This document shows positions 42,121 to 51,335 of a stretch of 64,000 nucleotides of DNA, in pieces. The translations under genes were made by a program, and so were the position numbers. The stretch is from contig DASYWW010000060.1 in NCBI GenBank assembly GCA_035935655.1, positions 1 to 64,000 of the forward strand. The letters are read 5' to 3'. The notes below the pieces were generated by a model that saw only the letters and a program-made list of their open reading frames with translations, had not been told where the DNA came from and did not search any database. The stretch comes from Candidatus Bathyarchaeia archaeon (GTDB lineage: Archaea > Thermoproteota > Bathyarchaeia > 40CM-2-53-6). The first letter of the stretch is position 1; each line of letters opens with the position of its first letter.

Positions 42121-43079
42121 TGGCACAGCAGAAGAAGAGAGCTGGGATGCTAGCTGCCTTCGCCGCGATTCTCTACTACGAGTTCCTCTGGAACATTCGA
42201 AAGAAAAAGATCATCGCGATATTCATCATCATATTCGCCATTGCAACCGTCGAGCTCGCATTCACTCCTATAGCCGACGCTGTTGCAAATCCGCCCCAAA
42301 CGCTCCAGGCGAATCCAACGTTCGCCTTTGATGGTATCGCGGCTCTCACTGGAATCTTCCTCTTCCTGGTCGGTGTAGCCACGACGATGAACAGTATCTC
42401 AGGCGAGTTTGAGTCCGGAACAATAGTTCCACTGTTGACAAAACCTGTTTCGAAAACCCTTGTCTTCGCAGGAAAGATAGTCGGAGCAGTAGTGACGCTG
42501 CTCGCCGCCTACGCATTCCTCGTCGCATACGTAACAATCGGTGGCACTGTGATCTACGGCCCGCAAAACAATCTGAACGTGATTCCTCTCGGGATCTTAG
42601 GCTTAACCATAGGCAGTATGGTTTGGGCTTTGATAGCACTAACCCTGGGCACGCTCTCCAAGAACTCTGTCCTTGCAGCCTTAGGGTCCTTCGGCTTCTA
42701 CATCGGACTACTCATAGGCGGAACGCTCATTGCGGCACGACTAGGAGCATCAACCATACTGTTCTACGCACCTGGCATGGGCGCAACTGGGACAACTGGC
42801 GAGTGTGCGGGCGTGACCCGTGGCGAGGGCCAAACGTTCAGCACCGGAACGGACGCGCTAGGCTCAATGCTAATGCAATGGGTTCTGAACCCGGGACAAG
42901 TGTTGAACTTCTGCGGCTTCCAATTCCGTGCATCAGGGGCCCCGACCACGACTCTGCTCGCATCAGACACCTTCGCAAATGTCGCATTCAGAGATCTCTG
43001 GGTCTCTCTCGTCTACATAGCAGCGCTCTTGCTTCTAAGCTGGTTCGCATTCCGCCGATCCCAGATCTCGGAATCGTAA
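42120..43079 (+). CDS. ABC-2 type permease
   Basis: 319 residues with six hydrophobic segments, for example KIIAIFIIIFAIATVELAF, IVGAVVTLLAAYAFLVAYVT and LWVSLVYIAALLLLSWFAF. It contains SISGEFESGTIVPLLTKPVS, the cytoplasmic motif of ABC-2/NosY-type permeases. A ~70-residue external loop with Cys (TGECAGVTRGEG; FCGFQFRASG) precedes the last helix. It forms a two-component exporter with the overlapping ATPase. Confidence 0.88.
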   Translation: MAQQKKRAGMLAAFAAILYYEFLWNIRKKKIIAIFIIIFAIATVELAFTPIADAVANPPQTLQANPTFAFDGIAALTGIFLFLVGVATTMNSISGEFESGTIVPLLTKPVSKTLVFAGKIVGAVVTLLAAYAFLVAYVTIGGTVIYGPQNNLNVIPLGILGLTIGSMVWALIALTLGTLSKNSVLAALGSFGFYIGLLIGGTLIAARLGASTILFYAPGMGATGTTGECAGVTRGEGQTFSTGTDALGSMLMQWVLNPGQVLNFCGFQFRASGAPTTTLLASDTFANVAFRDLWVSLVYIAALLLLSWFAFRRSQISES

Positions 43080-43143
43080 GTCTATCGCGATTCAAAGTTT
43101 AAAGGAACGACAGGCTCCCAAACGCCCCGAGCACCTGTTCGAA

Positions 43144-44337
43144 TTGACAAGTACCATTCTTCCACGTTCAGCCGACTACGAGGTCAAGTTGACCCCGGAC
43201 CATGAAAGCCTCCGGAATACCATCCGTGATTTTGCCGAGAAACAGATCCGGCCGATAGCTAGCGAGATTGATCGCAAGAACCACATTCCCCGTGAACTGC
43301 TCAACCAGCTTGCAAAGCTCGGCCTGACAGCGATCACCTACAAAGAAGAGTATGGTGGGCTGGGCGCCGACTTATTATCGATGGTTATCGCGCTCGAGGA
43401 ATTGGCCCGCGTCTCAGCTGCCTGCTCGACAGTTTTTGTTGCTAGTCATCTTGTTTCTGAGCCGTTGAATGAATGGGGAACGGAGGAGCAGAAGAAACGC
43501 TACCTCGTCCCGATGATCGCAGGCGAGAAGATCGGGGCTCACGCCATGACCGAGCCGGGCGCAGGGTCAGATGTGGCGGGGATCAAGTCCACCGCGAAAC
43601 TTCACGGGACACATTGGGAAATCTCTGGACGAAAGACCTTCATCACAAACGGCGAGATAGCGGACCTCTACCTTGTCTTCGCAAGAACGAGCCCGCCGCC
43701 TAGCAGACAAGAGAGACACAAGGGGCTCAGCGCATTTCTAGTCGAGAGAGGAACCGGGGGATTCGAGGTCGCAAGCAAGATCGAGACAATTGGACTGCGC
43801 GGCTCGCAACCATCCGAGCTCGTCCTTGACCATGTGAAAGTTCCCAAGGACAACTTGCTAGGAAAAGAGGGCGACGGTTTCTATGTTGGAGTGAGAACCT
43901 ATGACCGCGGCAGGATCGACGTCGCCGCGCAAGGAGTTGGGATTTGTCAGGCAGCATATGAAGCGGCGGTAAGCTACGCGCAGACACGAACCAGCTTTGA
44001 AAAACCATTAGTGGAGTTCCAACAGGTTCAGTACAAGCTTGCCGAGATGGCCATGGGATTGCACACCGCGAGACTGTTGACATATTGGGCTGCGTCTCTC
44101 AAGGATCAGGGAAAAGACTTCGTGAAAGCATCGTCCATCGCGAAGGTCACCTCGACTGAGGCTGCAGAGAAACTGTCGTTGCTTGCGATGATGATACACG
44201 GCGGTTATGGTGTCGCGACGGAATATCCGGTGGAACGGTTTCTGCGGGACTCGCAGATCATCAAGACATACGAGGGCACTAACGATATTCAGAGACTGAC
44301 AATCGCGAAGCAGTTATTGAGGGAACTGAAAACATAG
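43144..44337 (+). CDS. Acyl-CoA dehydrogenase
   Basis: 397 residues, TTG start, usual length. Visible family motifs: HAMTEPGAGSDVAGIKSTA, KTFITNGEIADLYLVFART, the catalytic-base region MMIHGGYGVATEYPVERF with LRDSQIIKTYEGTNDIQR. FAD-linked oxidation of an acyl-CoA to the 2-enoyl-CoA is expected. The Glu of YEGTNDIQ is the usual catalytic base of the short/medium-chain group. No electron-transfer flavoprotein or thiolase genes are near, so its pathway is open; amino-acid or fatty-acid breakdown is likely. Confidence 0.94.
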   Translation: MTSTILPRSADYEVKLTPDHESLRNTIRDFAEKQIRPIASEIDRKNHIPRELLNQLAKLGLTAITYKEEYGGLGADLLSMVIALEELARVSAACSTVFVASHLVSEPLNEWGTEEQKKRYLVPMIAGEKIGAHAMTEPGAGSDVAGIKSTAKLHGTHWEISGRKTFITNGEIADLYLVFARTSPPPSRQERHKGLSAFLVERGTGGFEVASKIETIGLRGSQPSELVLDHVKVPKDNLLGKEGDGFYVGVRTYDRGRIDVAAQGVGICQAAYEAAVSYAQTRTSFEKPLVEFQQVQYKLAEMAMGLHTARLLTYWAASLKDQGKDFVKASSIAKVTSTEAAEKLSLLAMMIHGGYGVATEYPVERFLRDSQIIKTYEGTNDIQRLTIAKQLLRELKT

Positions 44338-44434
44338 CCTTGAACAAAGTCTCTGATCGAGAGGATGGAAAACCGCACTGTTGTCGCGATCGTGCTTCTT
44401 GCAACGGGGCATTCTCCAGAAGAACATCAAAAGT

Positions 44435-44914
44435 CTACATATACTTCTCTAAGTAAATCACGTCTGCAGTTTCCCCCGGCGTCACTTTATCTCGTTCGCA
44501 ATGTAGAAAACGAAATCCGATCCCGTAGTAGAATGGAATCGACGCAGTATTTCTCCAGGTAACCCAAACAAGTGCGCGCTTCGCACCAGAACTTTTCATA
44601 GCTGATACAACTGATTCCACGAGCTTTTTCCCGAGGCCTTTTCGCCTATGATTTTCAATGATGGCAAGGTCTTCTATCTCGCCCTGCTCTTCTTGTAGAC
44701 TCCCCATGACAAATCCAACTAACTTGTCATCGTCTACTGCAACGAAAGCTAGGTTTGGAAATTCTTTGAATATTTTGAGGATGTATTGCTTGTATAAGTC
44801 TCGACTGGCTTTTGGATTTGCCAACAGTGCAAGTTTCATGATCTGGTCTAGCCTTGCATCGAAATCAGCTTGCACCATGGCTCTGATATTGCCGGTTGGC
44901 CTGGATTGCTGCAC
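44435..44914 (-). CDS. GNAT-family N-acetyltransferase
   Basis: 159 residues. The acetyl-CoA-binding motif A reads IEDLAIIENHRRKGLGKKLV, with strand β5 ALVWVTWRNTASIPFYYGIG. This matches RimI-like acetyltransferases that act on protein or small-molecule amines. The N-terminus (VQADFDARLDQIMKLAL) is a helix pair. It is flanked by a convergent dehydrogenase gene and an upstream kinase-like pseudogene. The substrate is not predictable. Confidence 0.85.
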   Translation of the reverse strand: MQQSRPTGNIRAMVQADFDARLDQIMKLALLANPKASRDLYKQYILKIFKEFPNLAFVAVDDDKLVGFVMGSLQEEQGEIEDLAIIENHRRKGLGKKLVESVVSAMKSSGAKRALVWVTWRNTASIPFYYGIGFRFLHCERDKVTPGETADVIYLEKYM

Positions 44915-44968
44915 CCTTGACCATCCTTGCTACTTGGGCGGTTCAAACGACCTATGAGAAGTCCGGTA

Positions 44969-45530
44969 TCAGATTACACGAATTGGCCTTGGAGAGGAGC
45001 TTTGAAGCTTGTAATGGCGAACTATCGTTTTTGCGACATTTATTGGAGTTCGATCTGTCGTATCTATACTCAAACTTGCGCGAGATGGGATTTCTGAATC
45101 AAGATTATGTCTTTGGAAGAGGTCGCTAAGCAGCTTCTCGCTCCCAACTTTTCCCATCCGTCTCCTTTGACTCGCCTTGACACGCCTGACCAATTCTATG
45201 CGATCGCAGTAGAGCCGCACGAGGCACACTTGTTCACTATGCGACGTTACCCTTTGGATGTCATTCTTCACAAACTTGTCGTCCTCGCTCTTGCCGTAGA
45301 CAAAGGTGAAAATTGTATCAATTCCTTCCCTCGCAGCCTCCTCTAGCATCTCAAGCCGGTACTTTCCGGTGAGGCGCCCGAAGGGCTTTGTTCCAAACTC
45401 GAAAAATGGACTGTACAAACTGGATCGAGACATGATTGTGGAAAAGTTTGAACCCTGTCAGCTTTGCCAATTCAGTTGCGACTGTTAGCTTGCCAGACGC
45501 TGGAGGTCCGTAGATGAAAACGAGTCTCAT
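44969..45530 (-). pseudogene. P-loop kinase (shikimate/zeta-toxin-like) with frameshift
   Basis: ATG at 45530 starts MRLVFIYGPPASGKLTVATE, a Walker A of small-molecule kinases. The frame reads on to SIQFVQSIF and then changes at an A5 run (forward 45402-45406). The other frame continues FEFGTKPFGRLTGKYRLEML to ASLSIDTTDRTPINVAKTI, the nucleotide-binding end of such kinases. One missing base in the homopolymer restores a ~187-residue protein. The family includes AAA_18/AAA_33 kinases and toxin-like phosphotransferases; the substrate is unknown. Confidence 0.65.
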
Positions 45531-45598
45531 TAGGCTGAAAGACAGCTCTCCCAAGTTGAAATAAATAGTTGCCAGAGCTCAGCGTAGGGAGTTGAGTT

Positions 45599-46456
45599 TT
45601 GAGGTTCATTCTCTCAGGTCTCGGAAACTGGTACAATGGCTGGAGCCTCACCGATCAAGCAGTTCAGCTTGCCGACAAGCTCGGGTTCTGGGGCGCGGTT
45701 ATCCCGGACCACTACATGTGGGCTGAAGCCTACGGACAGCAACAGAAAGACTCGACCCTAGAAAGCTGGATCGCCCTCACCTACCTCACGGCCAAAACCC
45801 AGAACATCAAACTCGGAACGCTCGTCACCCCGATCCCGTTTCGTCCACCAGGAATGCTGGCCAAGATGGTGTCCACCATGGACATACTGTCGTCAGGACG
45901 AGCAGTCCTCGGCGTTGGCGCCGGATGGTCGCAGACGGAGTTCGAGGGATACGGCACATGGGACGATTCGAAAACTCGGGTCGAGAAGACAAAGGAAGGC
46001 TTAGAGCTGATCCTACAGCTCTGGCAGAAACCACAGGTCAACTTCAAGGGAAAATACTACCACGCAAAAGGAGCGATTCTAGAACCCAAACCAGTCCAGA
46101 AACCCCATCCACCACTACTATTCGGAGGCGTCGGGACACAAATGCTACGGCTCGCCGGCCAATACTCCGACATCTGTCACATCCCGCCCTGGGTCCATGT
46201 TCCTATGGAGAAGGCACGATCAATCGTCAAGCAGGAGGCGCGAAGGTTCCATCGAGAGGACAAGGTGGCTATTGCGGCGGGGTCCGTTGCTAATCGAGAC
46301 CCGAAGTTCGACCTGAAAGCAGTCGGGCATGATGTGGAAAAGGCCGCGAAAGACGGAGCCCTATACTACATTGCACCCCTCCACCGCAGCGGGTATCTTG
46401 ACAACCTCAAAGAATTCGCAAAAAGCATCATACCCTCGTACTCAGGCCTAGACTAG
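45599..46456 (+). CDS. LLM-class, probably F420-dependent oxidoreductase
   Basis: 285 residues, TTG start. A luciferase-like TIM barrel is visible: GFWGAVIPDHYMWAEAYGQQ, LGTLVTPIPFRPPGMLAKMV, RAVLGVGAGWSQTEFEGYG and PHPPLLFGGVGTQMLRLAGQ. The VTP…PPG.LAK pattern and lack of an FMN-monooxygenase partner favour F420. It transfers hydride between F420 and an unknown substrate. Its presence implies that F420 is made by the host. Confidence 0.88.
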   Translation: MRFILSGLGNWYNGWSLTDQAVQLADKLGFWGAVIPDHYMWAEAYGQQQKDSTLESWIALTYLTAKTQNIKLGTLVTPIPFRPPGMLAKMVSTMDILSSGRAVLGVGAGWSQTEFEGYGTWDDSKTRVEKTKEGLELILQLWQKPQVNFKGKYYHAKGAILEPKPVQKPHPPLLFGGVGTQMLRLAGQYSDICHIPPWVHVPMEKARSIVKQEARRFHREDKVAIAAGSVANRDPKFDLKAVGHDVEKAAKDGALYYIAPLHRSGYLDNLKEFAKSIIPSYSGLD

Positions 46457-46500
46457 AACGAGCATCGCGTACGACAACTTTCATCGATTACATATCTTAG

Positions 46501-47583
46501 CGGAACGCCATTCCATATGTACTGACAAATCCGAGAGGAATAGATCACACTGGAGGAAGCATTACTCTGCGAATTCCCTGGGAAGTCAAGGATGCAACCC
46601 CATCATGGAATATTGGTCGAATCGTAACATGTAGACGCGCGAGAAAGGGCGAAGTCAACCACAACTTCATCATCAGAACACCCAAAGGAAAATACGTCCT
46701 GCGACAAAGTTTCCCATACTCATCACAAAACCCCTCGTGATATGAATTTTGAACTAGACTATCTTGACTATCTCAGGCAAGGCGGTTTCCCGTACCAGAT
46801 ACCCTCTGCGATCCCAACTAAGAATGGTGAACTGTTCGTTAACGTCCGCGGCCGCTACTGTTGGCTCTACACATTCATCGAAGGTGTTGCCACACGCAGA
46901 TTTAGCGAGAAGTGTCTCGCCCAGCTTGCGAGAACGATGGCAACATATCACCTGATGATAGAAAAGTCACACCTCACCAACGGAAAACCCCGCTCGGATT
47001 TGTTCAATAGGACTCCTGTGTTGAGGGAGATTGGAGATTTCCGGGCGGAGATTCTTCGCGGGAATCGAGCCAACCGAGCAGATGCTGGGTTTGTGAAGGA
47101 ATCTAAGATATTAGAGAGAATACTGCGTGGTTTGGATGAAAGTCAGTATTCGAACTTGAAACGATATCCAATTCATGGTGAGATTAATCCAGAAAATCTG
47201 GTCTGGAAAAATGGCAGCCTGGTTGGGCTGCTTGACTTCGAGAATGTTAGCACGACGGATGGACCAACTGCAACACGGCATTCAGAGAACAAAAGGTCAA
47301 GTCCCAACTGGACCTAAATCTCGCCAAACGATTCCTGTTGTACTACGAGCAATATCATCCCATCCCCGACATCGAGGTCCGGCTTATTCAGGACCTGATG
47401 ACCGCAAGTTTCATCGAGGATTTTGTCTACGCGTTTTGGATGTTGAGGAACGATCCTGAAAGGGCGAGGGGGTACAGGCTTACCCTGTATTCGAGAGCTG
47501 CACAATGGAGTCATTCGAACAGAGAGCGAATTGTGGAGACCTTTCTAAGAACGAAAAATAACCTGATCATGGCGGATCAGTAG
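46501..47583 (+). pseudogene. Aminoglycoside/homoserine-kinase-like phosphotransferase with two frameshifts
   Basis: Three frames must be joined. 46501-46735 reads WNIGRIVTCRRARKGEVNHN and TPKGKYVLRQSF, the N-lobe; it has no clear start codon after the stop at 46498. 46742-47268 reads WLYTFIEGVATRRFSEKCLA and then the catalytic region YPIHGEINPENLVWKNGSLV and LLDFEN. The third frame begins at about 47269 with AFREQKVKSQLDLNLAKRFL and ends at 47583. HGEINPENL corresponds to the Brenner motif HGDxxxxN with Glu in place of Asp. Indels lie near 46738 (+1) and 47268 (−1). Kinase activity would need the intact gene. Confidence 0.65.
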
Positions 47584-47707
47584 AGTTCTTCGAGAAATTA
47601 TGAAACTCTGATCGGATACTAGCACGATTAGCTGTCTCATGAACGAGGGTTACAATCTTCTCATATCAGCGGGAGCCCAGCGATGGCTGGCCCAGTAAGA
47701 GGTCCGG

Positions 47708-48607
47708 TTGCTGCGACGGCCTTTGCCAAGAACAAACAGAAACATTCGTGAACCTAACTCAATCGGGCAAGTCGGACAGACCCAGGGAACAATTCCGCCC
47801 CGGTGGAGACCGAGCCTAATCGTTGCGGTTCCACTCCCCGTTGTAATAGCCTCGGTAGTTGTCTTCGACATCATCCTGCCGCCCACGGCACAGTTTAGCA
47901 AAGGATTGGCGTTTGAGCCTCCGTTTCTATACGCGGTGCTGTCCACTGTCTTTCTTGCCATCACGTCTTTCATGGTAGGCTATGTTTCCTTCAAGAGTTA
48001 CATGCAGAACGGCTGGACGTTTCTCGTCCTCATGGGCAGCGGAGCATTAGCGTGGGGTTCAGCCTCTCTCCTCTCAGGTTGGCTATCGAATCTTCCAAGC
48101 GGACCCAATGCAGCGATAACAATCTCGAACACTGGAGCACTAGTTGCATCAATATTCCACACGGCTAGTGCGACCTGGTCCAAAGGCCCATCGTTGAAGA
48201 AGGATCCTCGAGTTCGAAGGTCAGTATTGTTCCTCGCCTATGGGGGTGTTCTCGCATTCACTACTATATTCGCTGTGGTCGCACTCGAAGGTATGACTCC
48301 ACTCTTCTTCGTTCCGGGAGTTGGCCAGACGCCCTTACGCATGGCCGTTCTCATAAGCGCAATCGCTCTTTTCGCGGCATCATCGACCCTCTTTACCAGA
48401 CGATATTTCCTTTCAGGGTCGAAGTCAAGCACTCTCTACTGGTATTTTCTTGCCCTCGGACTGACAGGAGTGGGACTAGCTGCGGTCTTCTTCGGCAGAG
48501 CTCCTGGCGATCCTATTTCGTGGACCGGGAGAATTGCAATGTTCCTCGGGGGGACGTATTTTCTGAAAGCTGTTCATACGGCTTTCAATGGAATAGGCGC
48601 CCGTTAG
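47708..48607 (+). CDS. Polytopic membrane protein, MASE-like sensor
   Basis: 299 residues with seven to eight helices (SLIVAVPLPVVIASVVVFDI; LYAVLSTVFLAITSFMVGYV; TFLVLMGSGALAWGSASLLS; MAVLISAIALFAASSTLFTR). The layout with conserved polar residues between helices recalls MASE3-type membrane sensor domains found in front of histidine kinases. Here no kinase or other output domain follows: the stop comes after AFNGIGAR. It may be a stand-alone receptor or a truncated kinase. TTG start; upstream starts cannot be excluded. Confidence 0.6.
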   Translation: MLRRPLPRTNRNIREPNSIGQVGQTQGTIPPRWRPSLIVAVPLPVVIASVVVFDIILPPTAQFSKGLAFEPPFLYAVLSTVFLAITSFMVGYVSFKSYMQNGWTFLVLMGSGALAWGSASLLSGWLSNLPSGPNAAITISNTGALVASIFHTASATWSKGPSLKKDPRVRRSVLFLAYGGVLAFTTIFAVVALEGMTPLFFVPGVGQTPLRMAVLISAIALFAASSTLFTRRYFLSGSKSSTLYWYFLALGLTGVGLAAVFFGRAPGDPISWTGRIAMFLGGTYFLKAVHTAFNGIGAR

Positions 48608-48662
48608 AGATCCTGGAAAACTTAGAAACCTCGGGACCCATCGATCCTGACGCCCGGTACTC

Positions 48663-49145
48663 ATGAAGATATGCGTCATATCTGATACTCACACGGACTC
48701 CATTGACAATCTGCCACAGCAGGTTCTTGACGAACTGTCGGGCGCTGATATGATAATTCACGCCGGGGACTTCACCGGGAGGAGTCTAGTGGACGCGTTG
48801 CGCAAGATGCGCCCGTTCAGAGGAGTATATGGAAACATTGACGGGCCCGATGTCAGGAGGGAATTGCCGGCGGTCGCTCTCGTAGAGGTAGAAGGTTTGA
48901 AGATTGGTGTGAACCATCCTGCGGAGGGAGGCTCTCCGCTTACCCTTGAGCAAAGGTTGAGGCCCAAATTTACCGGGGTCCAGGCGATTATTCACGGTCA
49001 CAGTCATCGGACGAAGAACGATTACCGTGACGGCATTCTTTGGTTCAACCCAGGCAGCGCGACAGGAAGGCTTCCCGCCACAAAGAAAACCTACGGTATT
49101 CTGACAATCAACAAAGAGATTCGTGGAGAGATCATCACCATCTAA
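48663..49145 (+). CDS. YfcE/MJ0936-type metallophosphoesterase
   Basis: 160 residues. Metal motifs appear in order: VISDTHTD, IIHAGDFTG, VYGNIDG, NHPAEGG region and IIHGHSHRTK, ending in FNPGSAT. This is the small calcineurin-like phosphodiesterase family that hydrolyses phosphodiesters such as 2',3'-cNMP in vitro. All metal-binding residues look present. It is preceded by the membrane protein gene and followed by a methyltransferase on the same strand. Confidence 0.92.
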   Translation: MKICVISDTHTDSIDNLPQQVLDELSGADMIIHAGDFTGRSLVDALRKMRPFRGVYGNIDGPDVRRELPAVALVEVEGLKIGVNHPAEGGSPLTLEQRLRPKFTGVQAIIHGHSHRTKNDYRDGILWFNPGSATGRLPATKKTYGILTINKEIRGEIITI

Positions 49146-49178
49146 GTAGTCCGATGAGTTACTGCTGGTTGACACTCA

Positions 49179-49835
49179 ATGCGTCCGAAAGAGGCTCATC
49201 CATGGGAGCTTGCCTGGCGGGAAGAGAGATGGGCGGAGACTTCCCCACCATTACTTCTTGTTGCTGATTTCGCAGAGGATCTGAAACGAGATGGCGCAAG
49301 GAGAGTTCTTGACCTGGGCTGTGGCGCGGGTCGCCATTCCATACTTCTCGCAAAGGCGGGTTTTCAGGTCGTAGCTCTTGACATTTCGGAAACTGCGCTT
49401 AAGACCGTCGAGGATCGTTTGAGGACTGCTTCCATCGACAATGTAACTCTTGTCGAGCATGAGATGTGGGAGCTTCCGTTCACAGAGGATTACTTTGACG
49501 GCATTGTCTGCACAAACGTTCTCCACCACGGGAAACTCGCGCAAATCAAGCAGGCGACCAAGGAAATTCATCGGGTCATGAAAAAAGGAGCCTCAGCTTT
49601 CGTTATCGCCTTATCTACGGCAGACTTCAGAAAAGGTAACGGTAGAAAACTGGAATCAAATACCTACGTTTTCACAGAGGGGGAGGAGCGAGGAATAATC
49701 CATCACTTCTTCCCGCGAAAGGAACTAGAATCCTGTTTCAGAAAATTCGAGACCGTATCCTTCGAAGAGAGGTTAATCCCTATTGAAGCCGGAGGAAACC
49801 GTGCCCACTTTCTGGTGAAACTAAGAAAGTCCTAG
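49179..49835 (+). CDS. SAM-dependent methyltransferase
   Basis: 218 residues. Motif I is RRVLDLGCGAGRHSILLAKA, followed by VVALDISETAL and FDGIVCTNVLHHGKLAQIKQ. It fits the Methyltransf_11/25 class that acts on small molecules. The C-terminus (HHFFPRKELESCFRKF) is typical. Its stop overlaps the convergent DUF5519 gene by four bases. The substrate is unknown. Confidence 0.88.
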   Translation: MRPKEAHPWELAWREERWAETSPPLLLVADFAEDLKRDGARRVLDLGCGAGRHSILLAKAGFQVVALDISETALKTVEDRLRTASIDNVTLVEHEMWELPFTEDYFDGIVCTNVLHHGKLAQIKQATKEIHRVMKKGASAFVIALSTADFRKGNGRKLESNTYVFTEGEERGIIHHFFPRKELESCFRKFETVSFEERLIPIEAGGNRAHFLVKLRKS

Positions 49836-50185
49836 GGTGCTCGGTTAGTACCTTGGACCCGCTTCAACGTGTGAGCCGTCATCAGCTTGTCTGCATTATC
49901 ATACGCTAGGCGAATCAGTTCTTTCGCCTTCTCAGAATCCTCTTCTGAACGGATTCTGAACGTGACCCAACCGGCTTCATGATGCACGAAGCGATGCGGT
50001 TCAGCCTTACCCTCCTTCAACATTCGCTCTTGGTCTTGTTTGGAGAGCCTGATGTCAAGCTGCAAAGTCCCATGAGTATGCATGAATTCAAGACCGTGGA
50101 CCTGAAATTCTATCCCGCCGAGTCTGTGCAAACCCTTTGTGACATTCGGGAGCTGCAGAGTCCAATTTTGAAGAGACTCAGTCAA
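49832..50185 (-). CDS. DUF5519 (luciferase-associated) family protein
   Basis: 117 residues. The central segment LGGIEFQVHGLEFMHTHGTL, then LQLDIRLSKQDQERMLKEGK and EPHRFVHHEAGWVTFRI, matches the DUF5519 pattern (G-x-EF, H-x-H, H near 85). The His-rich motif could bind a metal but no reaction is known. It follows the M29-like gene by 14 bases on the same strand, so both may share a transcript. Confidence 0.75.
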   Translation of the reverse strand: MTESLQNWTLQLPNVTKGLHRLGGIEFQVHGLEFMHTHGTLQLDIRLSKQDQERMLKEGKAEPHRFVHHEAGWVTFRIRSEEDSEKAKELIRLAYDNADKLMTAHTLKRVQGTNRAP

Positions 50186-50199
50186 CGGCGATTCGTCTC

Positions 50200-51324
50200 C
50201 TATCTAACAAGCAATCTTCCGTCCTCCATAACCCTCTGACCGTCAATTGTTACTGTGGCCTTGGTCATCGAGGCCCACCATGTACCGCTCGCGATATTTT
50301 TCCCTCCCTCAGCGCTGCTGTGGCCGAATCCCAAGATGATGCTTCCCAGGACTTTGTCATCCTGAGTAAACCCGTGGCGAAGCTTGGGGTTCAGTCCGAA
50401 TCCGAAATAGGCGAAGCGATTCTCATCGCCCGTTCCCTCTCTAAGATAACGTTCGAAGATCTCCTTTCCAGTTCTCGCAGAAAACTGTTTTATTCGGCCC
50501 TGTGCTACTTGAAAGGTCAAGCCCTCAACCTGACCTCTTTCAGAGCGGATTAATGTGTCATAGACTATTCGTCCTACAGCGCTATCCTCTGTAGCTGAAA
50601 CTTCGATTCCACCAGTTGGCAAGAAAACTACCTCTCCTCTCTCGGCTTTCTCTTCTGTTGCCAGGCCGTACGAATAGTCGAGTGGGCGGTTGTCGAGTCT
50701 GAATCTGATATCAGTTCCAAACGGTGTTGTTACGTGCACCTGTCCTTCTCCGCTCATCAAGGGTTCCAATGCACGTCCACGTGAAGCCATCTCGCCCGAG
50801 TCGGCGGTACACCCTTCAAACATTACTCGTCTCCAATCAGCTAAATCCAGCCCCATTCCCTCTGCACGCTCTGGGGTCGCGAGTGTAGCCTCGATTGCCA
50901 CCATCCTCACCTTGTTTCTCCTAGCTACTTTTCCCCAGTGTTCAGCAAACCTGCTCTTATCGTATCTAGCGTCGAGCCATACACTAACCGACTTTCGTCT
51001 CTCAGCAGGAATCTTATCCCACGGAATGGGCTTTCTCGGTCCCAAAGTGTAGATGTAGATGTCAGTCTTTTCCAATGCAGCGACAAGATGAGCTGGCAAA
51101 TTGTCAAGGAGTTCCAGTGGAGCTTCGATCATAGATCGCAACCAGAGGTCTTCTGGCTGAACCGTCAGAAGTATCTCGCAGCTACGTTTCTTGGACTCCC
51201 AGGCGAGGTCTGACGCTAGTTCAAGAGTGTGGTCCCAGCTGTTGATCCACACGCGCTGACCAGGCTTTGTGCTAAGACAGCCATCAAGGATTCGTTTTGA
51301 GAGTGTTACTTGCTCGGTATCCAT
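50200..51324 (-). CDS. M29 (thermophilic aminopeptidase)-like protein
   Basis: 374 residues. It follows the M29 fold: DLADWRRVMFEGCTADSGEM, TPFGTDIRF, AERGEVVFLPTGGIEVSATE and DDKVLGSIILGFGHSSAEGG. In M29 enzymes the C-terminus carries an HxD metal pair before the final DG turn. Here that place reads SGTWWASMTKATVTIDGQ, so at least two ligands seem lost. Other ligands (Glu in GEVVF, His in GFGH) are present. It may be a weak or non-catalytic relative. Confidence 0.78.
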   Translation of the reverse strand: MDTEQVTLSKRILDGCLSTKPGQRVWINSWDHTLELASDLAWESKKRSCEILLTVQPEDLWLRSMIEAPLELLDNLPAHLVAALEKTDIYIYTLGPRKPIPWDKIPAERRKSVSVWLDARYDKSRFAEHWGKVARRNKVRMVAIEATLATPERAEGMGLDLADWRRVMFEGCTADSGEMASRGRALEPLMSGEGQVHVTTPFGTDIRFRLDNRPLDYSYGLATEEKAERGEVVFLPTGGIEVSATEDSAVGRIVYDTLIRSERGQVEGLTFQVAQGRIKQFSARTGKEIFERYLREGTGDENRFAYFGFGLNPKLRHGFTQDDKVLGSIILGFGHSSAEGGKNIASGTWWASMTKATVTIDGQRVMEDGRLLVR

Positions 51325-51335
51325 TCCTGCGAGTC

